In this document: piece by piece, positions 10,541 to 22,224 of the stretch | Layout of the letters: each line of letters starts with the position of its first letter | How positions within the stretch are numbered: the first letter of the stretch is position 1 | Assembly: GCA_023376005.1 (NCBI GenBank) | Contig: CM042152.1 | Coordinates: forward strand, 90,918,508 to 90,982,507 | DNA length: 64,000 bases | Reading direction: 5' to 3' | Source: Doryteuthis pealeii | Taxonomy: Eukaryota > Mollusca > Cephalopoda > Myopsida > Loliginidae | Notes under the pieces: model-generated | Databases searched by the model: none | Told to the model about the DNA's origin: nothing | Seen by the model: the letters and a program-made list of their open reading frames with translations, nothing else | Translations under genes and position numbers: made by a program

Positions 10541-10560
10541 ATTTGGTGCCGTGACCAGGA
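10541..10560 (+). promoter_or_regulatory. Putative primer-binding site
   Basis: TTTGGTGCCGTGACC lies 6-8 bases after the LTR end. It starts TGG, complementary to the CCA end of a tRNA. Location and TGG start support a primer-binding site; which tRNA is unknown. Confidence 0.5.
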
Positions 10561-10599
10561 TTTTGGAGCCATGAGATGGTCCAGATATAGGTTTTTGTT

Positions 10600-11604
10600 C
10601 AGGATAGAAGATTGTGGATGGCCCCATTGTAAATGAAAAAAAATGTATTGTATTGTATTGTAATGTATTTATGCATGTATTTAATGTAATGAAATATATC
10701 AAATTAGAAAAACTAACGAAATTAAATAAGAACGCATATAAAGAGATTACACTTATTTTAATTATGTGTTAATTGGCTTCTGTATAAAATCATACATATG
10801 ATTGATTTTAATTCGTTGGAGAATAAAAAAATAACGATAAGATCAATAACACCAAGTAATTATTTATTAAACCCGGCTTTGTTTAAACTATTATGCAAAT
10901 TAACTACACCATATATTATATAAACTTTTATTTCTTAGTGATATATAAGACACATCGCAGGATTTTAAACGCTCTAATAGCATGGGCTGTTTTGAGGCAA
11001 ATATAACTCAGATTTTCATTGAGACATCGTTAATAAATATTCTATGTATTAATGATTTGACTACTCATTGATAAACTTACGCAATTCCAGAGGGTATTGT
11101 GATGAAAACAGTGACATAGTTTTGGTTACAGACAGACAGACAGACAGACACCTGATCTATATTATAATAAGATTGACATATGCATATAATTCTCTGCTTT
11201 TCTCGTGTGACACACTGAGCCAATATGTAAAATGTAATATACAGATAGAGTATGAATCAGATTTTCTTTATTTGATGTGTTTTTATAGCGCGGGTGGTTG
11301 TTCATTAGGGTAGGTCGATTATAGAACTGTAACGTCTCCCAAGTAGCGAAAGCTGCAAATTAACATAAATAATTACTACACAAAATATCTTTTTCAAAAA
11401 TTTGCCTTCGTTTGAGGAAATAGATTTCAATCTTTTAAAATGTTATCACTGTTACAGCTTAATTATTAGGGGAAAAGCAGCATATCTGAGGTGTCGGTGG
11501 TGATGGGGGCATATTTTCAAATTGGATTCTAGTTATGATATTCTAGCCATTTCGTTTAAAATGGCAATCTTTTCTGTTTTAAATATTGAAAATGCTACAT
11601 TTCT
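10600..11604. other. No gene recognised
   Basis: AT-rich, with a short TATTG run near 10646 and a short GACA run near 11130. The open frames are short and without motifs. Confidence 0.5.
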
Positions 11605-11755
11605 TGGGAAAGGCATGAACCTCTCATTTCTTGCCAGTTAGCTATGGATAAATAGTAAAGCAGACTGGACCCTTCATCTTTTGAAAGGCAATCAGCCCAG
11701 AAAACGTAATTCAAACCAGCTGTATTCCGCTAACAGAATTTGAACTTGTGTCGTA
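11605..11755 (+). repeat. SINE-B 3' fragment, diverged
   Basis: Recognisable by 'gggaaaggcatgaacc', 'agctatggataaatag' and 'attcaaaccagctgta'. The head is missing. Confidence 0.6.
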
Positions 11756-11759
11756 GTAT

Positions 11760-13020
11760 TCTGCCTATGGTGGAAGAATTGGTTAAAAACATTTCGTTAT
11801 TTTCTTTACTCCCATGTTCAATGTAATCAGGAGTTTTAGTACTAGTTAGTGTCCCAATCTATGACTCAAATATATCTACAGTGCTACCTTGACTTACGTA
11901 GGCAGTAACTTACGAGTTTTCTAAATTACGAGCTTTCATTCGGTCGATTTTTTGCTCTATGCTCTGAGCTAAAATTTAAGGCACGAGCGAGCTTCAGATA
12001 CACTTATGTTGTTATATACTGTATCAATTGACAGCGCTGGTGTGTAGTACACTGGATTAAAAACCAACACAGGTATACAAAAAAAAGCTGGACTTTATTT
12101 TCTTTCCTCGGTTGGCGTGGATGAAAGGAGGTGTGCGCCGGCTTGGATGAGTGGTGGAATGAACCGTAGTTATAACAAGTCTCTTCTTCGGAGAGTCGAC
12201 GGGAGTGACTGAACTTAGCGGCCACCAAAACTCAACTGCCCAACTTCCCGGTCTAACCGTCACTTTTTCAATTTTTACCCAGCATGCTCTGGTCTATTCA
12301 AATTACACCGGAACTGTATTGCGTGACCTGCAATCCTAGATTTGTCACCAGTCAATAGGAAGTCCTTTGTCATCCTGCTATTGTTGTTTTTCCGGACAGT
12401 TCGTTTGACCCGGTCAGCAGTAAGCCTTAGATCTTAATCACTTTTCTTCTTTATTCGATCCAGACTTCTGTCTGGAACATCCTTTGTTTCCCAATTCCCT
12501 TGTCTTTTTGAACTTCTTTTCGCGCCAAAAGAATTGAAACAATGTTAATACGTTCACTTAAAACATTTAAGTTTCCATATTTATTACGACAAAGAAAAAT
12601 ATCATTCATAAATATGAGAACATTTACAGCACATAATTCATAATATAACAGACAATTTTTGGTGCTATTTCCTCAAACAATGATTCAATTACGACAACTA
12701 GTTTTGGATACCCGTATATATTATATCAACACACAACTTTCACTGTTTGAGAGAATTTGATATTTAAAAAAATGTGAAAAATCAACCTACCATATTCCTG
12801 CTGAAAGTTTGGCTAGATTTTGATATGGATATTTAGTTAGTCTGTTAAAAAGGCCAATGGAGAGAGGCGTCAGAAATATTGGGAAGACTGGGGGAATTAA
12901 TACAATACATACAATTGTCAATGAATTCATCATTTTTCTCGAAGTCTGAAACATTTGAAGCCTAGCTCATTAATGAATTATGGTTGATACAAATAAATGA
13001 AATTGATGTGAACAAATCCG
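11760..13020. other. No gene recognised
   Basis: About 12050-12500 is less AT-rich than its surroundings and contains short overlapping frames on the minus strand without known motifs. An undescribed LTR is possible but not shown. Confidence 0.4.
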
Positions 13021-13027
13021 TACGTAA

Positions 13028-13074
13028 ACACACACACACACACACGCACGCACACACACACACACACACACACG

Positions 13075-13131
<57 letters not shown>
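13028..13131. repeat. (CA)n(TA)n microsatellite
   Basis: Compound tract; a shorter second one is at 13245-13296. Confidence 0.95.
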
Positions 13132-13135
<4 letters not shown>

Positions 13136-13326
13136 TAAGAAAAATAACTAGATAACTAGAAAAACATCAGATAAAGATTATGAAAAAGAAATATTCCGAG
13201 GTTTTTAACAATACTTGCTAAGATAATAACTTGCTGCCAAAATACACAACACAACACACACACATACACACACACACACATATATATATATATATGTAGT
13301 AAAGTATCTATGATATATATTTTCTT

Positions 13327-13512
13327 GGTTATTTCCTATAACTCCAACATAAACAAAGGGGAACCACTCTTGACTGATAAATTATTTATTCATTAGGAAA
13401 AAGAAGACGGGGTTACGGTTATGGTTTATGGTTAGGGTTAGTTTAATGGGAAATAAATAATTTATCAGTCAGGAGTGGTTCATCTTTGTTTATGTAGGTT
13501 ATAGTAAATAAC
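13327..13512. mobile_element. MITE with about 60-bp terminal inverted repeats
   Basis: The left end (ggttatttcctataactcc...gataaattattta) and right end (taaataatttatc...aataacc) are inverted copies. The centre has GGTTAGGGTTAG-like sequence. A second, right-truncated copy is at 17040-17210. No coding capacity. Confidence 0.75.
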
Positions 13513-13587
13513 CATTTTCTTAATATAAGTAACTATGTGTATATGTTTCCATATTCGCATGTGTATTTATGAAATCACACATATTCT

Positions 13588-13990
13588 ATTAATAATGGAG
13601 ATTCGCTTCCGGTTTTTGTCTGTAACAAAAATTACGTCACTGCTTACGTCACTATACCCGAAATCGTCATAACATAGAATAGATACACTCAAAATTTGAA
13701 CATGCAACATTAGACAGTCCTCATTGTTTTTTAAAACTAGTTTTAATACATGACTGGTAATATATATTTATATATAGTTTGTTTTATTTTAATATATATT
13801 TAAAGTTTACATTTCAAATTGTTTTATTTTTTAATCCTGTAAGGAATTTGATGATTTTACTTACTTAGGGTACAAACTCGCTGACATTGAATTTTTAACT
13901 CCCACCCCTCAGGCAATATGTTTCAAAAATCAATTTTTACATCGCCCGGAGTTTTTATCTTATTTTGCTAGTACTTATAAATGATTTAGC
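13588..13990 (+). repeat. Dispersed repeat, about 380 bp
   Basis: Closely matches 55165-55540 ('ggagattcgcttccggtttt', 'caaaatttgaacatgca'). A 25-base segment around the first of these is absent from the second copy. A distant relative is at about 42030-42240. Identity unknown. Confidence 0.75.
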
Positions 13991-14220
13991 TTTCATACAC
14001 ACACGTGTGTATGTGTGAATGCATGTGTGTGTACTGTCACCGAATAAAGACATTAATAAAGTCATTTAAAGAGTTTACAATCACTATTGATGCGTAAGAA
14101 TTCAATGTTTAGTCTTTGTCCTCTCAGACAGTTTAAAAAAAATCGATAGCTTCATCATCTGAGACAGAGCGAAAAGATGATATCCATTCATGACTGATTG
14201 ATTGCTAGAGAGACTTATAT

Positions 14221-14221
<1 letters not shown>

Positions 14222-14286
<65 letters not shown>
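14222..14286. repeat. (CA)n(TA)n microsatellite
   Basis: Adjacent to the GAT-rich 3' tail of a LINE fragment. Confidence 0.95.
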
Positions 14287-14755
14287 CATCATCAACGTCG
14301 TGCTTTCAGCGCGGATATCCATGACAATCTCTCTCCATCCGTCCCTATCGCTCATCCTTCTCGGGAGGTCCTCTATGCAGCATCCTGCATCCGCACAGAG
14401 CTGATCAACGTACCTTTTTGCTGGTCGGCCCACACTGGATTGTCCATGTGCTGGCTTCCACAGGAGGACGTCGCTTATGAGTTCGTCCTTGCAGTGTCCC
14501 GCGTGTCTTGTCCATCTTACTCGGATGGTTTGGGTGATATGTGGTAGGTGGCCGTACAGCTGTTTTCTCGTAGGGTGCTGTTTCCACGTCTTGTTCATGA
14601 TCACCCGCAGCATTCTTGTGCAGCTCCCATCTAGTTTATTCTCTAGTCGCTTAGTTAGGGTCCAGGTGGTGCAGCCATACAGCAGTATTGACACGACAAC
14701 GGCCTGGAAGAACTGTCTCTTTAACTTGTCTGTGAGATTGGATATATATCTGACA
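14287..14755 (-). pseudogene. LINE reverse transcriptase C-terminal fragment
   Basis: The minus-strand frame reads LKRQFFQAVVV, LLYGCTTWTLTKRLENKLDG, HPTRKQLYGHLP, RHAGHC, LISDVLLWKP and GRPAKRYVDQLC in order. This is the end of an RTE/CR1-like LINE polyprotein after the catalytic reverse transcriptase core. A few residues after RHAGHC (WRS in sister copies) are deleted. The catalytic part is missing, so it is a dead 5'-truncated copy. The 3' end is a GAT-repeat tail and then TA. Sister copies are at 19833, 20492 and 50415. Clade assignment is from recognition, not from a search. Confidence 0.8.
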
Positions 14756-14779
14756 GACGAATCAATAACTTCTACTTAA

Positions 14780-14965
14780 TTTTAAAACGAAGGCCATCCA
14801 CACGCACATACCTATAAGCAAGTGTAGCGTAGACAGAGTTCGATGATCGTCTTGGCAAGAAACTGACAGTCACAAAGTGTCGTTCACTGTCTCCACATTA
14901 TCCAAACTTTGATATATATGTTCTATCACTGATATTGAACACTCTTTATTCATAAACAGTACACT
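14780..14965. repeat. Dispersed repeat, first of three local copies
   Basis: Shares 'aaggccatccacacgcaca', 'gtgtagcgtagacagagttc' and 'ccaaactttgatatatatg' with 15140-15290 and 16005-16110. The three copies within 1.4 kb suggest local duplication. Confidence 0.65.
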
Positions 14966-15139
14966 ATATATATATTAATAATAAATACGACATAGATTAT
15001 ATCATAGAATGATCAATTGTCAAACAGATCACGAAACTATAAATCGGGTAATAAATTATGTCTTTTATGTTTGGAAGAGAAATTAGCTATCGCAACGTAT
15101 GGTAATTCCAAAGAATTATTAAACCAAAGGTTAGAGATT

Positions 15140-15290
15140 TTGAACGAATGTCACCGTTTACATAGATGGCGAACTGACAGTCACCAAGTGCCGTCAACTG
15201 TGTCGACCATATCCAAACTTTGATATATATGCTCTATCACTGATATTGAGCTCTCTTTATTCATAACCATAGCAAACTATATATATATAG
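15140..15290. repeat. Second copy of the local dispersed repeat
   Basis: Matches the right half of 14780-14965 ('gaactgacagtcaccaagtg', 'ctctatcactgatattga'). Confidence 0.65.
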
Positions 15291-15649
15291 TATACATTGT
15301 TGCAATTTTCCAACGGATGTGGACCAGACTACATTAGATATATAAAAAAATTCAAATCTTTTCACAATAGAACATCACAAAGGTAAGAGACCGATTTTAT
15401 CTTCTCCAATAGCTTATATAATAATTATGTTAATTTGATGCTTTAAAAGAGTCCAATAATAGATGAGGAAGACTCTCCATTATGGACTTCTTTCTCTCAA
15501 AATTTTTTTTTATTCTTTATTTCTTATCATTTTTATCATTTTTATTTCTTTTATTTTTGAGAGAGGTCCCTTGGAAAGGATTTTTTCATTTATTCCACTC
15601 ATCTCATTCATTTTCATTTCTTTCATTCATTTTGCCATTAATTCTTAAC
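15291..15649. other. No gene; T-rich
   Basis: A T-rich strand gives hydrophobic-looking frames that are composition artefacts. Confidence 0.5.

Positions 15650-15702
<53 letters not shown>
15650..15702. repeat. (TA)n microsatellite
   Basis: TA tract with one interruption. Confidence 0.95.
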
Positions 15703-16004
15703 AGGAGTCGTGTCTATTTTGGTATGTACGTGTCGACTTATAACACACAAAAGAGATACCGTAGAGCATTCTAATCGCGCATACACTTGAATGTATTAAT
15801 AATAAGGAAATGTACATTTAGTTTTTCATTTTTACTGATTAAAAAATATAATTCAATAAATTAAAAATCAATCGATTTGTGGAAATCTTCAAAGTTCTTC
15901 ATGAATAAATACAAAAACTAGCATTTACAAAAAATAAAATTATATTTCAAACAACTCATGAGTTTAGTATTACATTGTAAAAAATGATATCTTAAATGTA
16001 AACC

Positions 16005-16110
16005 AAAAATAAAATGAAGGCTATCCACACACACATACCTATAAGCTAGTGTAGTGTAGACAGAGTTCGATTCTCCTCTAGGCGAAAAAACTGACAGTCA
16101 CCAAGTGTCG
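16005..16110. repeat. Third copy of the local dispersed repeat
   Basis: Matches the left half of 14780-14965 (cctataagctagtgtag, gacagagttcgat). Confidence 0.65.
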
Positions 16111-16346
16111 TTTACAACTTATACCGTTTTAGCTTTTCCAGCTTTTCATTCTTTTTGTTATTTTGGTTCAGTGAAAGTGAGACACGAGACAGGATATCAT
16201 AGAAGATGATGTAGCGCCAGTCTTTTGAAAAAATAAAAGAAGAAATATTTTGCGTGGAAGCCTGGTTTGCAAATTCTAATTGCTAGTACGAGGGATGCAG
16301 AAAAGTTCTCAGCCAAAACAAGACGGGAATGGTCGACAAGTCACGA

Positions 16347-16775
16347 AACAAACATACACCTTTATGCAAATTAATTGTAACAAAACGAATAATTCCGTTA
16401 CTATTATAATATCTGCGTTCTCTCTGTAAGGCTTGCCAATGTGTTTAAGCAACGTTGCAATTCTTGTACGCTTCCTTGGAGTAACGTCCATCGCAGATAA
16501 CAGCCGTGGGACAACTAATCGACAGTCGAAACAATAGTCTCAAGGCGTGATAAAAATCTAATGCAATCACGGGTGACACAATACTTTTCAAGGGCAAACA
16601 AATTTCATCATACACCCTGAAAATAGATTCATATTACTGAAAATCAATGCAAATGACCTAATCTGAGGAAATAATAGAAATCAATTGCACCTTGTTTCTC
16701 CAGTGGGTCTAAAACTGACTGTATGATGAAAGTAAGGAAACTAAAGCGGTTGTTACCATTAATTTGCACAAGGGT
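16347..16775 (-). mobile_element. Tc1-like element, internally deleted
   Basis: The ends are inverted (CACCTTTATGCAAATTAATTG on the left, CATTAATTTGCACAAGGGTG on the right) and flanked by TA, the Tc1/mariner target. Near the left end the minus strand encodes MDVTPRKRTRIATLLKHIGKP, close to the DNA-binding N-terminus of Tc1 transposases. The catalytic part is absent. At about 430 bp it is a non-autonomous derivative. Confidence 0.65.
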
Positions 16776-17039
16776 GTAATTTTGCAGTATTCATTTCTCT
16801 TAACATCCTATACCGCCTCATTCCACCCAGTTGGAAGTCACGTTTGTTTTCCTAATCCACCCCAAACTATAGCCTTTGTTTAAATGTTATATCAAACATA
16901 TTTAGAAGTCTTTGATTTACGGGAAATAACAGGTAACTTTAAATAAAAAGGATATTTTTATTCATTTATTGATATATCCTTATAGGAATGGGGCTCTGGA
17001 TTCTCAACAGGATGTTAAGAGTTAAAAAAGCAACTTTTC

Positions 17040-17210
17040 AGTTATTTCCTATGAGTCTAACATAAACAAAGGGGAACCACTCTTTACTGATAAATCATTT
17101 ATTTATTTATTGATCTACTAGGAAAAAAGAAGACGAGTTTAGGGTTAGAGTTAAGTGTTAGTTTAATGGGAAAATAAATAAATAATTTATCAGTCAAGAG
17201 TGGTATTTAA
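17040..17210. mobile_element. Second MITE copy, right-truncated
   Basis: Matches 13327-13512 from 'cagttatttcctatgag' to 'tttatcagtcaagagtgg', then stops before the outer right end. Confidence 0.7.
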
Positions 17211-17270
17211 ATGTCATATCTATTCATAGAAAAAAAATCTTACATTTAAAGACACTAATTCCTTGTTAAT

Positions 17271-17653
17271 GTAACACACCCTTGTGCAAATTAATTGAAA
17301 CAAAATGAATAATTCTGTTATTCTTAATATCCACAATCTCTCTGTCAGTGTGTTCATTTTTGAACACTTCTTTGGAGTAACGTCCATTGCCATAGGTCAA
17401 CTAGACAAGAGTGTCTGGGCATAATAAAAATTTAAAGCAATCAAATATGACACAATATTTTACAAGGCCAAACACATTTCATCATACACTCTGAAAATGG
17501 ATTCATATTACTGCAAATCAATGCAAATGACCTAATCTGAGGAAAAAATAGAAATCAACTGCACCTTGTTTCTCCAGTGGGTCTAAAACTGACTGTATGA
17601 TGAAAGTAAGAAAACTAAAGCGGTTGTTACCATTAATTGGCACAAGGGTGCAC
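17271..17653 (-). mobile_element. Second internally deleted Tc1-like element
   Basis: Inverted ends CACCCTTGTGCAAATTAATTG and ATTGGCACAAGGGTG. The body aligns with 16347-16775 ('ttggagtaacgtccat', 'cttgtttctccagtggg'). The N-terminal frame is more decayed. Confidence 0.65.
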
Positions 17654-18655
17654 ATGGTATTTGGCATTCCATCCACTGTTTAACGCATTTAAAAAAGTCT
17701 TTAAACTTAAAAATCAAATTAAAAAAATATAAAAAATATATTTCCTTCTTAGTTTGGTCAAGAACTTTTCCGAAAATGTTTGTCATACAGGAATCTTACT
17801 AGTAATGAATATGCCTTTAAAAGCTAATTGTAAGATATTATTTTTGAAATTTTTTTCTAACACTTCTTCCATTCAATTTCTTCCTTTTCTTTTAATTTTA
17901 AAAATTGATTTTTTTTCGTTTATTAATTTTAAAATTTTTTCTAATTTTTTTTTTTAATTAAAAAATGTCTTTTTCATTAATTCATTCTTTTAATTATTTT
18001 TTCTTTGATTTGTTTTTTTTTAATTTTTAAAAATGAATCTTTTTCATTAATTAATTCTTTTAACTATTTTTTCTCTAATTTCGTCTTTTTTAATTTTAAA
18101 AACTAATTGTTTTTCATTCTTTTAATTATTTTTCTCTCGTGGGAATCATAATCTGGAAGTTGCGATAAATGAATAATTATTACAACCTCACTCTTTATGA
18201 TACTCTTTCCAATGATCTATCATGTTTTTTTAGTTTCTTTGAGCACACAGTTAAACTTCTGGTAGGGATTTATTTCAGATTAAAGCGTAATTTTCTGTGA
18301 ATTGTTAGCTCGGGGCAATATTGGCAACGGCATCAAAGCAAAGGTCGCAAAGAGAGGATTTTGAATCTCACTTCACAGGAGATTACCTTTATCCGGCATT
18401 GCTTTGGACAAAGAAGACAAAATCCAATCGGAAATTGTGGCAAAAGATTAAAACTTGGAAAAGATTTGATAATCACATAAGATAAATTGATTTATAAACA
18501 TAGATTCAACCTACTTCATCCAACTGATTTACATTTTCCTATGAAAAAAATTACAATAGTTATCTCCCCTTTCTAAGGAATGAATTTGCAGTGATTAGCT
18601 CCTCTTGCTAATGAAAGTCTGTATAATGTAGATTAATGATGTTATTTTATACACA
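17654..18655. other. No gene; T-rich repeats to 18140
   Basis: About 17820-18140 holds imperfect repeats of a T-rich unit ('tttttcattaattcattc', 'taattattttttct'). The remainder has no recognised feature. Confidence 0.5.
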
Positions 18656-18659
18656 CATA

Positions 18660-18664
18660 AAAAT

Positions 18665-18699
<35 letters not shown>

Positions 18700-18725
18700 C
18701 ATATATATATTATAGTGTGTACATA

Positions 18726-18766
<41 letters not shown>

Positions 18767-18770
18767 CAAA
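18660..18770. repeat. (CA)n(TA)n and (AAT)n microsatellites
   Basis: Two adjacent tracts; the AAT run is at about 18727-18770. Confidence 0.95.
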
Positions 18771-18796
18771 GACTTATAAACAAAAACAATTATATG

Positions 18797-19593
18797 GACG
18801 CTTCAAACGACAAATCGAAGAGGTTTCACAAGGAAAGACTTGGACATGGTTAAGAAAAGGAAACCTCAAAAGAGAAACAGAATCATTAATAATTGCTGCA
18901 AAAATAATGCCATAAGGACAAACTATATAAAAGCGAAAATTGATAAGACCCAACTAATAGTAAATGTAGACTTTGTGGTAATAGAGATGAGACTGTAAAC
19001 CATATACTCTGCGAATGTAGCAAACTAGCACAACGAGAATACAAAACTAGACACGACTGGGTTGGGAAGGTAATCCACTGGGAATTATGCAAAAAATTTA
19101 ATTTTGACCATACAACAAAATGGTATATGCATAAACCAGAATCTGTTCTTGAGAACGAAACACATAAAATTCTCTGGGACTTTGAAATAAAAACGGATCA
19201 CCTTATCCCAGCAAGAAGACCATACCTAGTGTTGATAAACAAAAAAGAAAGAACTTGTCAACTGGTGGATTTTGCAGTTCCAGCAGATCACAGGGTAAAG
19301 CTAAAGGAAAATGAAAAAATCGACAAATATCTGGACCTTGCCAGAGATCTGAAAAAGTTATGGAATATGAAAGTGAAAGTTATACCAATTGTAGTTGGTG
19401 CACTTGGAACGGTCCCGAAATGACTGGAAAAGGGTTTGGAAAGTTTGGAAATCAGAGGAAGAATTGAAACCATTCAGAACACTGCACTGCTGCAATCTGC
19501 CAGAATACTCAGAAGAGTCCTGGAGACCTGAGGAGACTTACTGTCATTCAGACTCCAGTGAAAGACCATCAGCTAACACTGATGTGAAAACTC

Positions 19594-19649
<56 letters not shown>

Positions 19650-19650
19650 C
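18797..19650 (+). pseudogene. Second LINE family, C-terminal fragment
   Basis: The frame at 18797-18900 reads GRFKRQIEEVSQGKTWTWL. A zinc knuckle-like CRLCGNRDETVNHILCEC follows near 18970, then HDWVGKVIHWELCKKFNFD, ILWDFEIKTDHLIPARRP, VDFAVPADHRVKLKE and IPIVVGALGTV up to 19423. Frameshifts split the start and end. It is the familiar C-terminal tail of another animal LINE group, downstream of its reverse transcriptase. It ends in an (AAT)n tail at 19597-19648. The upstream catalytic region is missing, so it is a dead 5'-truncated copy. Confidence 0.75.
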
Positions 19651-19757
19651 CGCTCTACTTACGTATTGAGCACTTTATAACGCTGACTTATCCGAGTAAC
19701 ACTTATACCAACCAAATATTGAGACCAACTCAATATTTTTACCGGTAAGTCGTTCCT

Positions 19758-19832
19758 TCTACACACACACACACACACACGCACACACACACACACACAC
19801 ACACCACAACATATATATATATATATATATAT
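19758..19832. repeat. (CA)n(TA)n microsatellite
   Basis: Directly joins the 5' truncation point of the next LINE fragment. Confidence 0.95.
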
Positions 19833-20220
19833 ATGGCTGCACCACCTGGATCCTAACTAAGCGTCTAGAGAATAAACTAGATGGGAGCTGCACAAGAATG
19901 CTGCGGGTGATCCTGAACAAGACGTGGAATCAACACCCTACGAGAAAACAGCTATACGGCCACCTGCCACATATCACCCAAACCATCCGAGTAAGATGGA
20001 GAAGACACGCGGGACACTGCTGGAGAAGTAAGGACGAACTCATAAGCGACGTCCTCCTGTGGAAGCCAGCACATGGACACGCCAGTGTGGGCCGGCCAGC
20101 AAAGATGTACATTGATCATCTCTGTGCGGATACAGGATGCTGCATAGAGGACCTCCCGATAGGGACGGATGGAGAGAGATTGTCATGGATATCCGTGCTG
20201 ACAGCGCGAAATGATGATGA

Positions 20221-20222
<2 letters not shown>
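19833..20222 (+). pseudogene. LINE reverse transcriptase C-terminal fragment
   Basis: Encodes YGCTTWILTKRLENKLDG, then MLRVILNKTWNQHPTRKQ, RHAGHCWRSKDELISDVL and GRPAKMYIDHLC, almost without interruption, so it is fairly young. Residues after EDLP are deleted relative to sister copies. The 3' end is GATGATGATGAT and then (TA)n. It is 5'-truncated exactly at a TA tract. It faces the copy at 20492-20895 tail to tail. Confidence 0.8.

Positions 20223-20268
<46 letters not shown>
20222..20268. repeat. (TA)n microsatellite
   Basis: Directly follows the LINE GAT tail. Confidence 0.95.
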
Positions 20269-20491
20269 TTAGCCTTAAGGAATGAACAATGTTTTGTAAT
20301 CAACAACCTCCTAAACCTTTAGCTATGCTAGTCTACAAAATCATTTCTTCTGCATCGAATGACAAAGAGAGAATATTTAAAAACTTTTTGTATTTTCAAA
20401 ATTACTGTAATACAATCAAAATCAATAAAATGACATAGATAAGCAAAGTAATATATACATTGATGTAACCTAACTTGAATATTCCAAGTAT

Positions 20492-20895
20492 CATCATCAT
20501 CATGTCGCGCATGTAGCACGGGTATCGACAACAATCTTACGCCAACCCTCCCTATCATTCATTGCACCTGGAAGCTCCTCTGCGGAACAGCCAGCATCTT
20601 CACATAGCTGGTCAATGTAGGTCCTTGCTGGGCGCCCCACACTTGCATTACCATGTGTTGGCTTCCACAGGAGAACGTCGCTTATGAGTTCATCCCTACT
20701 TCTCCAGCAGTGTCCTGCGTGCCTTGTCCGTCTCACTTGGATAGTTTGTGAGATGGGGGGCAGGTGACCGTAAAGCTGTTTCCTTGTGGGGTGCTGTTTC
20801 CATGACTTGTTCAACACTGCTCGCAGCATCCTTGTGCAGCTTCCATCTAGCTTATTCTCAAGACGTTTAGTTAGGGTCCAGGTGGTGCAGCATAC
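20492..20895 (-). pseudogene. LINE reverse transcriptase C-terminal fragment
   Basis: The minus strand encodes TKRLENKLDGSCTRMLRAVL, HPTRKQLYGHLPPISQTI, CWRSRDELISDVLLWKPT, GRPARTYIDQLCEDAGC and AMNDREGWRKIVVDTRA, ending in ATGATGATGAT. It is more complete at the C-terminus than the 19833 copy. It is truncated at nearly the same 5' point (YGCTTW region). No catalytic residues, so non-functional. Confidence 0.8.
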
Positions 20896-21121
20896 CTAAC
20901 CCTAACCGACCACTGATACTCAATGAATGTTTTACGTAACTTTGATTATTATATGCGCAAGTTTTACAATCAATAAACAATGTTAATTAAAAACTATATT
21001 ATCTTAACTAGTAGCCTTTATTTAGGTAAAGGCAATGCGAGGACATGTTGAAACGAAGTTATCTTAAGGTTGCCATAGAAACAAGTTAAGGTTCAACGTT
21101 TCAAAAACCTATTTCGTGTAA

Positions 21122-21402
21122 TGAACGCGTGGTGTAATGGTTAAACTCATGGGAAGTGGACTCATCGCCCCGAGTTCAAATCCTGGATGTAGTAATTGCA
21201 TTTCACTTAGCGATAATATCCTTGGGAAAGGTATGAATCCTACTCTCCCTCCAGCTATGGATGAATACTAGGGAAGACTGAGCTCTTTAACCTTGGTTAG
21301 GCAACCGGTCTAGGAGAAGGAAAATTCCGAATTCAAACCTGTTGAACTCCGCTTAAAAAATAATCTTGGGTCACATCCTGCTCGTACGGAGGGGTTGGTA
21401 AA
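21122..21402 (+). repeat. SINE-B, full-length reference copy
   Basis: A box TGGTGTAATGG at 21130-21140 and B box GTTCAAATCC at 21174-21183. The body follows, with terminal GGAGGGGTTGGTA. Spacing of the boxes suits an internal RNA polymerase III promoter. Confidence 0.85.
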
Positions 21403-21828
21403 TATACATTTCGTGTAATGAACGACCTTTGCGTTTTAGGTGAAAAATTGATCTTAAAAAGTGGTTCATTACATAAGTATTACCGGCATCACAGTCTCGG
21501 AAGACCATAGATTACCCACGCCCTGCAGTTTTTTTTTAGTTTCCTCTTCAATGCACAGAAAACCTAGGAAAGATGTATGCAGACCCTGTGTTGCCTAAGC
21601 AACAGCCTCCTCTCTTCCTCAAAAGAATGAACAAATACATTCGGTGCCAGTTTGACAGTAGGAGTTGCAAGACGCAGTGCCACATCGGGATATTGATCTT
21701 GCTATGAAAAAATCAGAAATAATCAATAACTTAAACTTGGTTGACTTTAAGACTTTTTTGATAGCATTTCTGGATTTCCCGGACAAAAGTGCTTTTATAA
21801 ACCAATTTTCAGGAGTAGGGAAGCTCGA
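21403..21828. other. No feature recognised
   Basis: Non-repetitive to my eye; short frames only. Confidence 0.4.
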
Positions 21829-22058
21829 GAACTTTTTTTACAGACAAAAATAGGTTACAAAAAGTCGCCATATTTTTTGCGTGCTCCTCAAATTTGGAGA
21901 GCTAAAAATCGACATAACTTCGCCAAATTGGAATTGGAAGCTCAATTTTTTGGAATTGGTTAACTTTATCCTAATCCACACATTGGAGAAAATTTCAGAA
22001 AATTTGAAGGGGGTAGGTGACATGGCCTGGATGATTTGACATGGAATTAACCATATAT
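21829..22058 (+). repeat. Second copy of the 230-bp dispersed repeat
   Basis: Aligns with 4443-4675; also ends against (TA)n. Confidence 0.7.
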
Positions 22059-22085
22059 ATATAACCATGAATTACATATAGTAAA

Positions 22086-22089
22086 GAGA

Positions 22090-22155
<66 letters not shown>
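22086..22155. repeat. (GA)n microsatellite
   Basis: About 70 bp, with GATA at the left edge. Confidence 0.95.
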
Positions 22156-22157
<2 letters not shown>

Positions 22158-22224
22158 ATAAGTTTGCAAGTGAGTTCTTTAATCATCGGTAACTCATTAC
22201 TATGTTCATGTACAAGACTAAGGG

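Noticed and set aside
13400..13445. Telomere-like GGTTAGGGTTAG
   Set aside because: Only two or three imperfect units inside a MITE that recurs at 17.1 kb.
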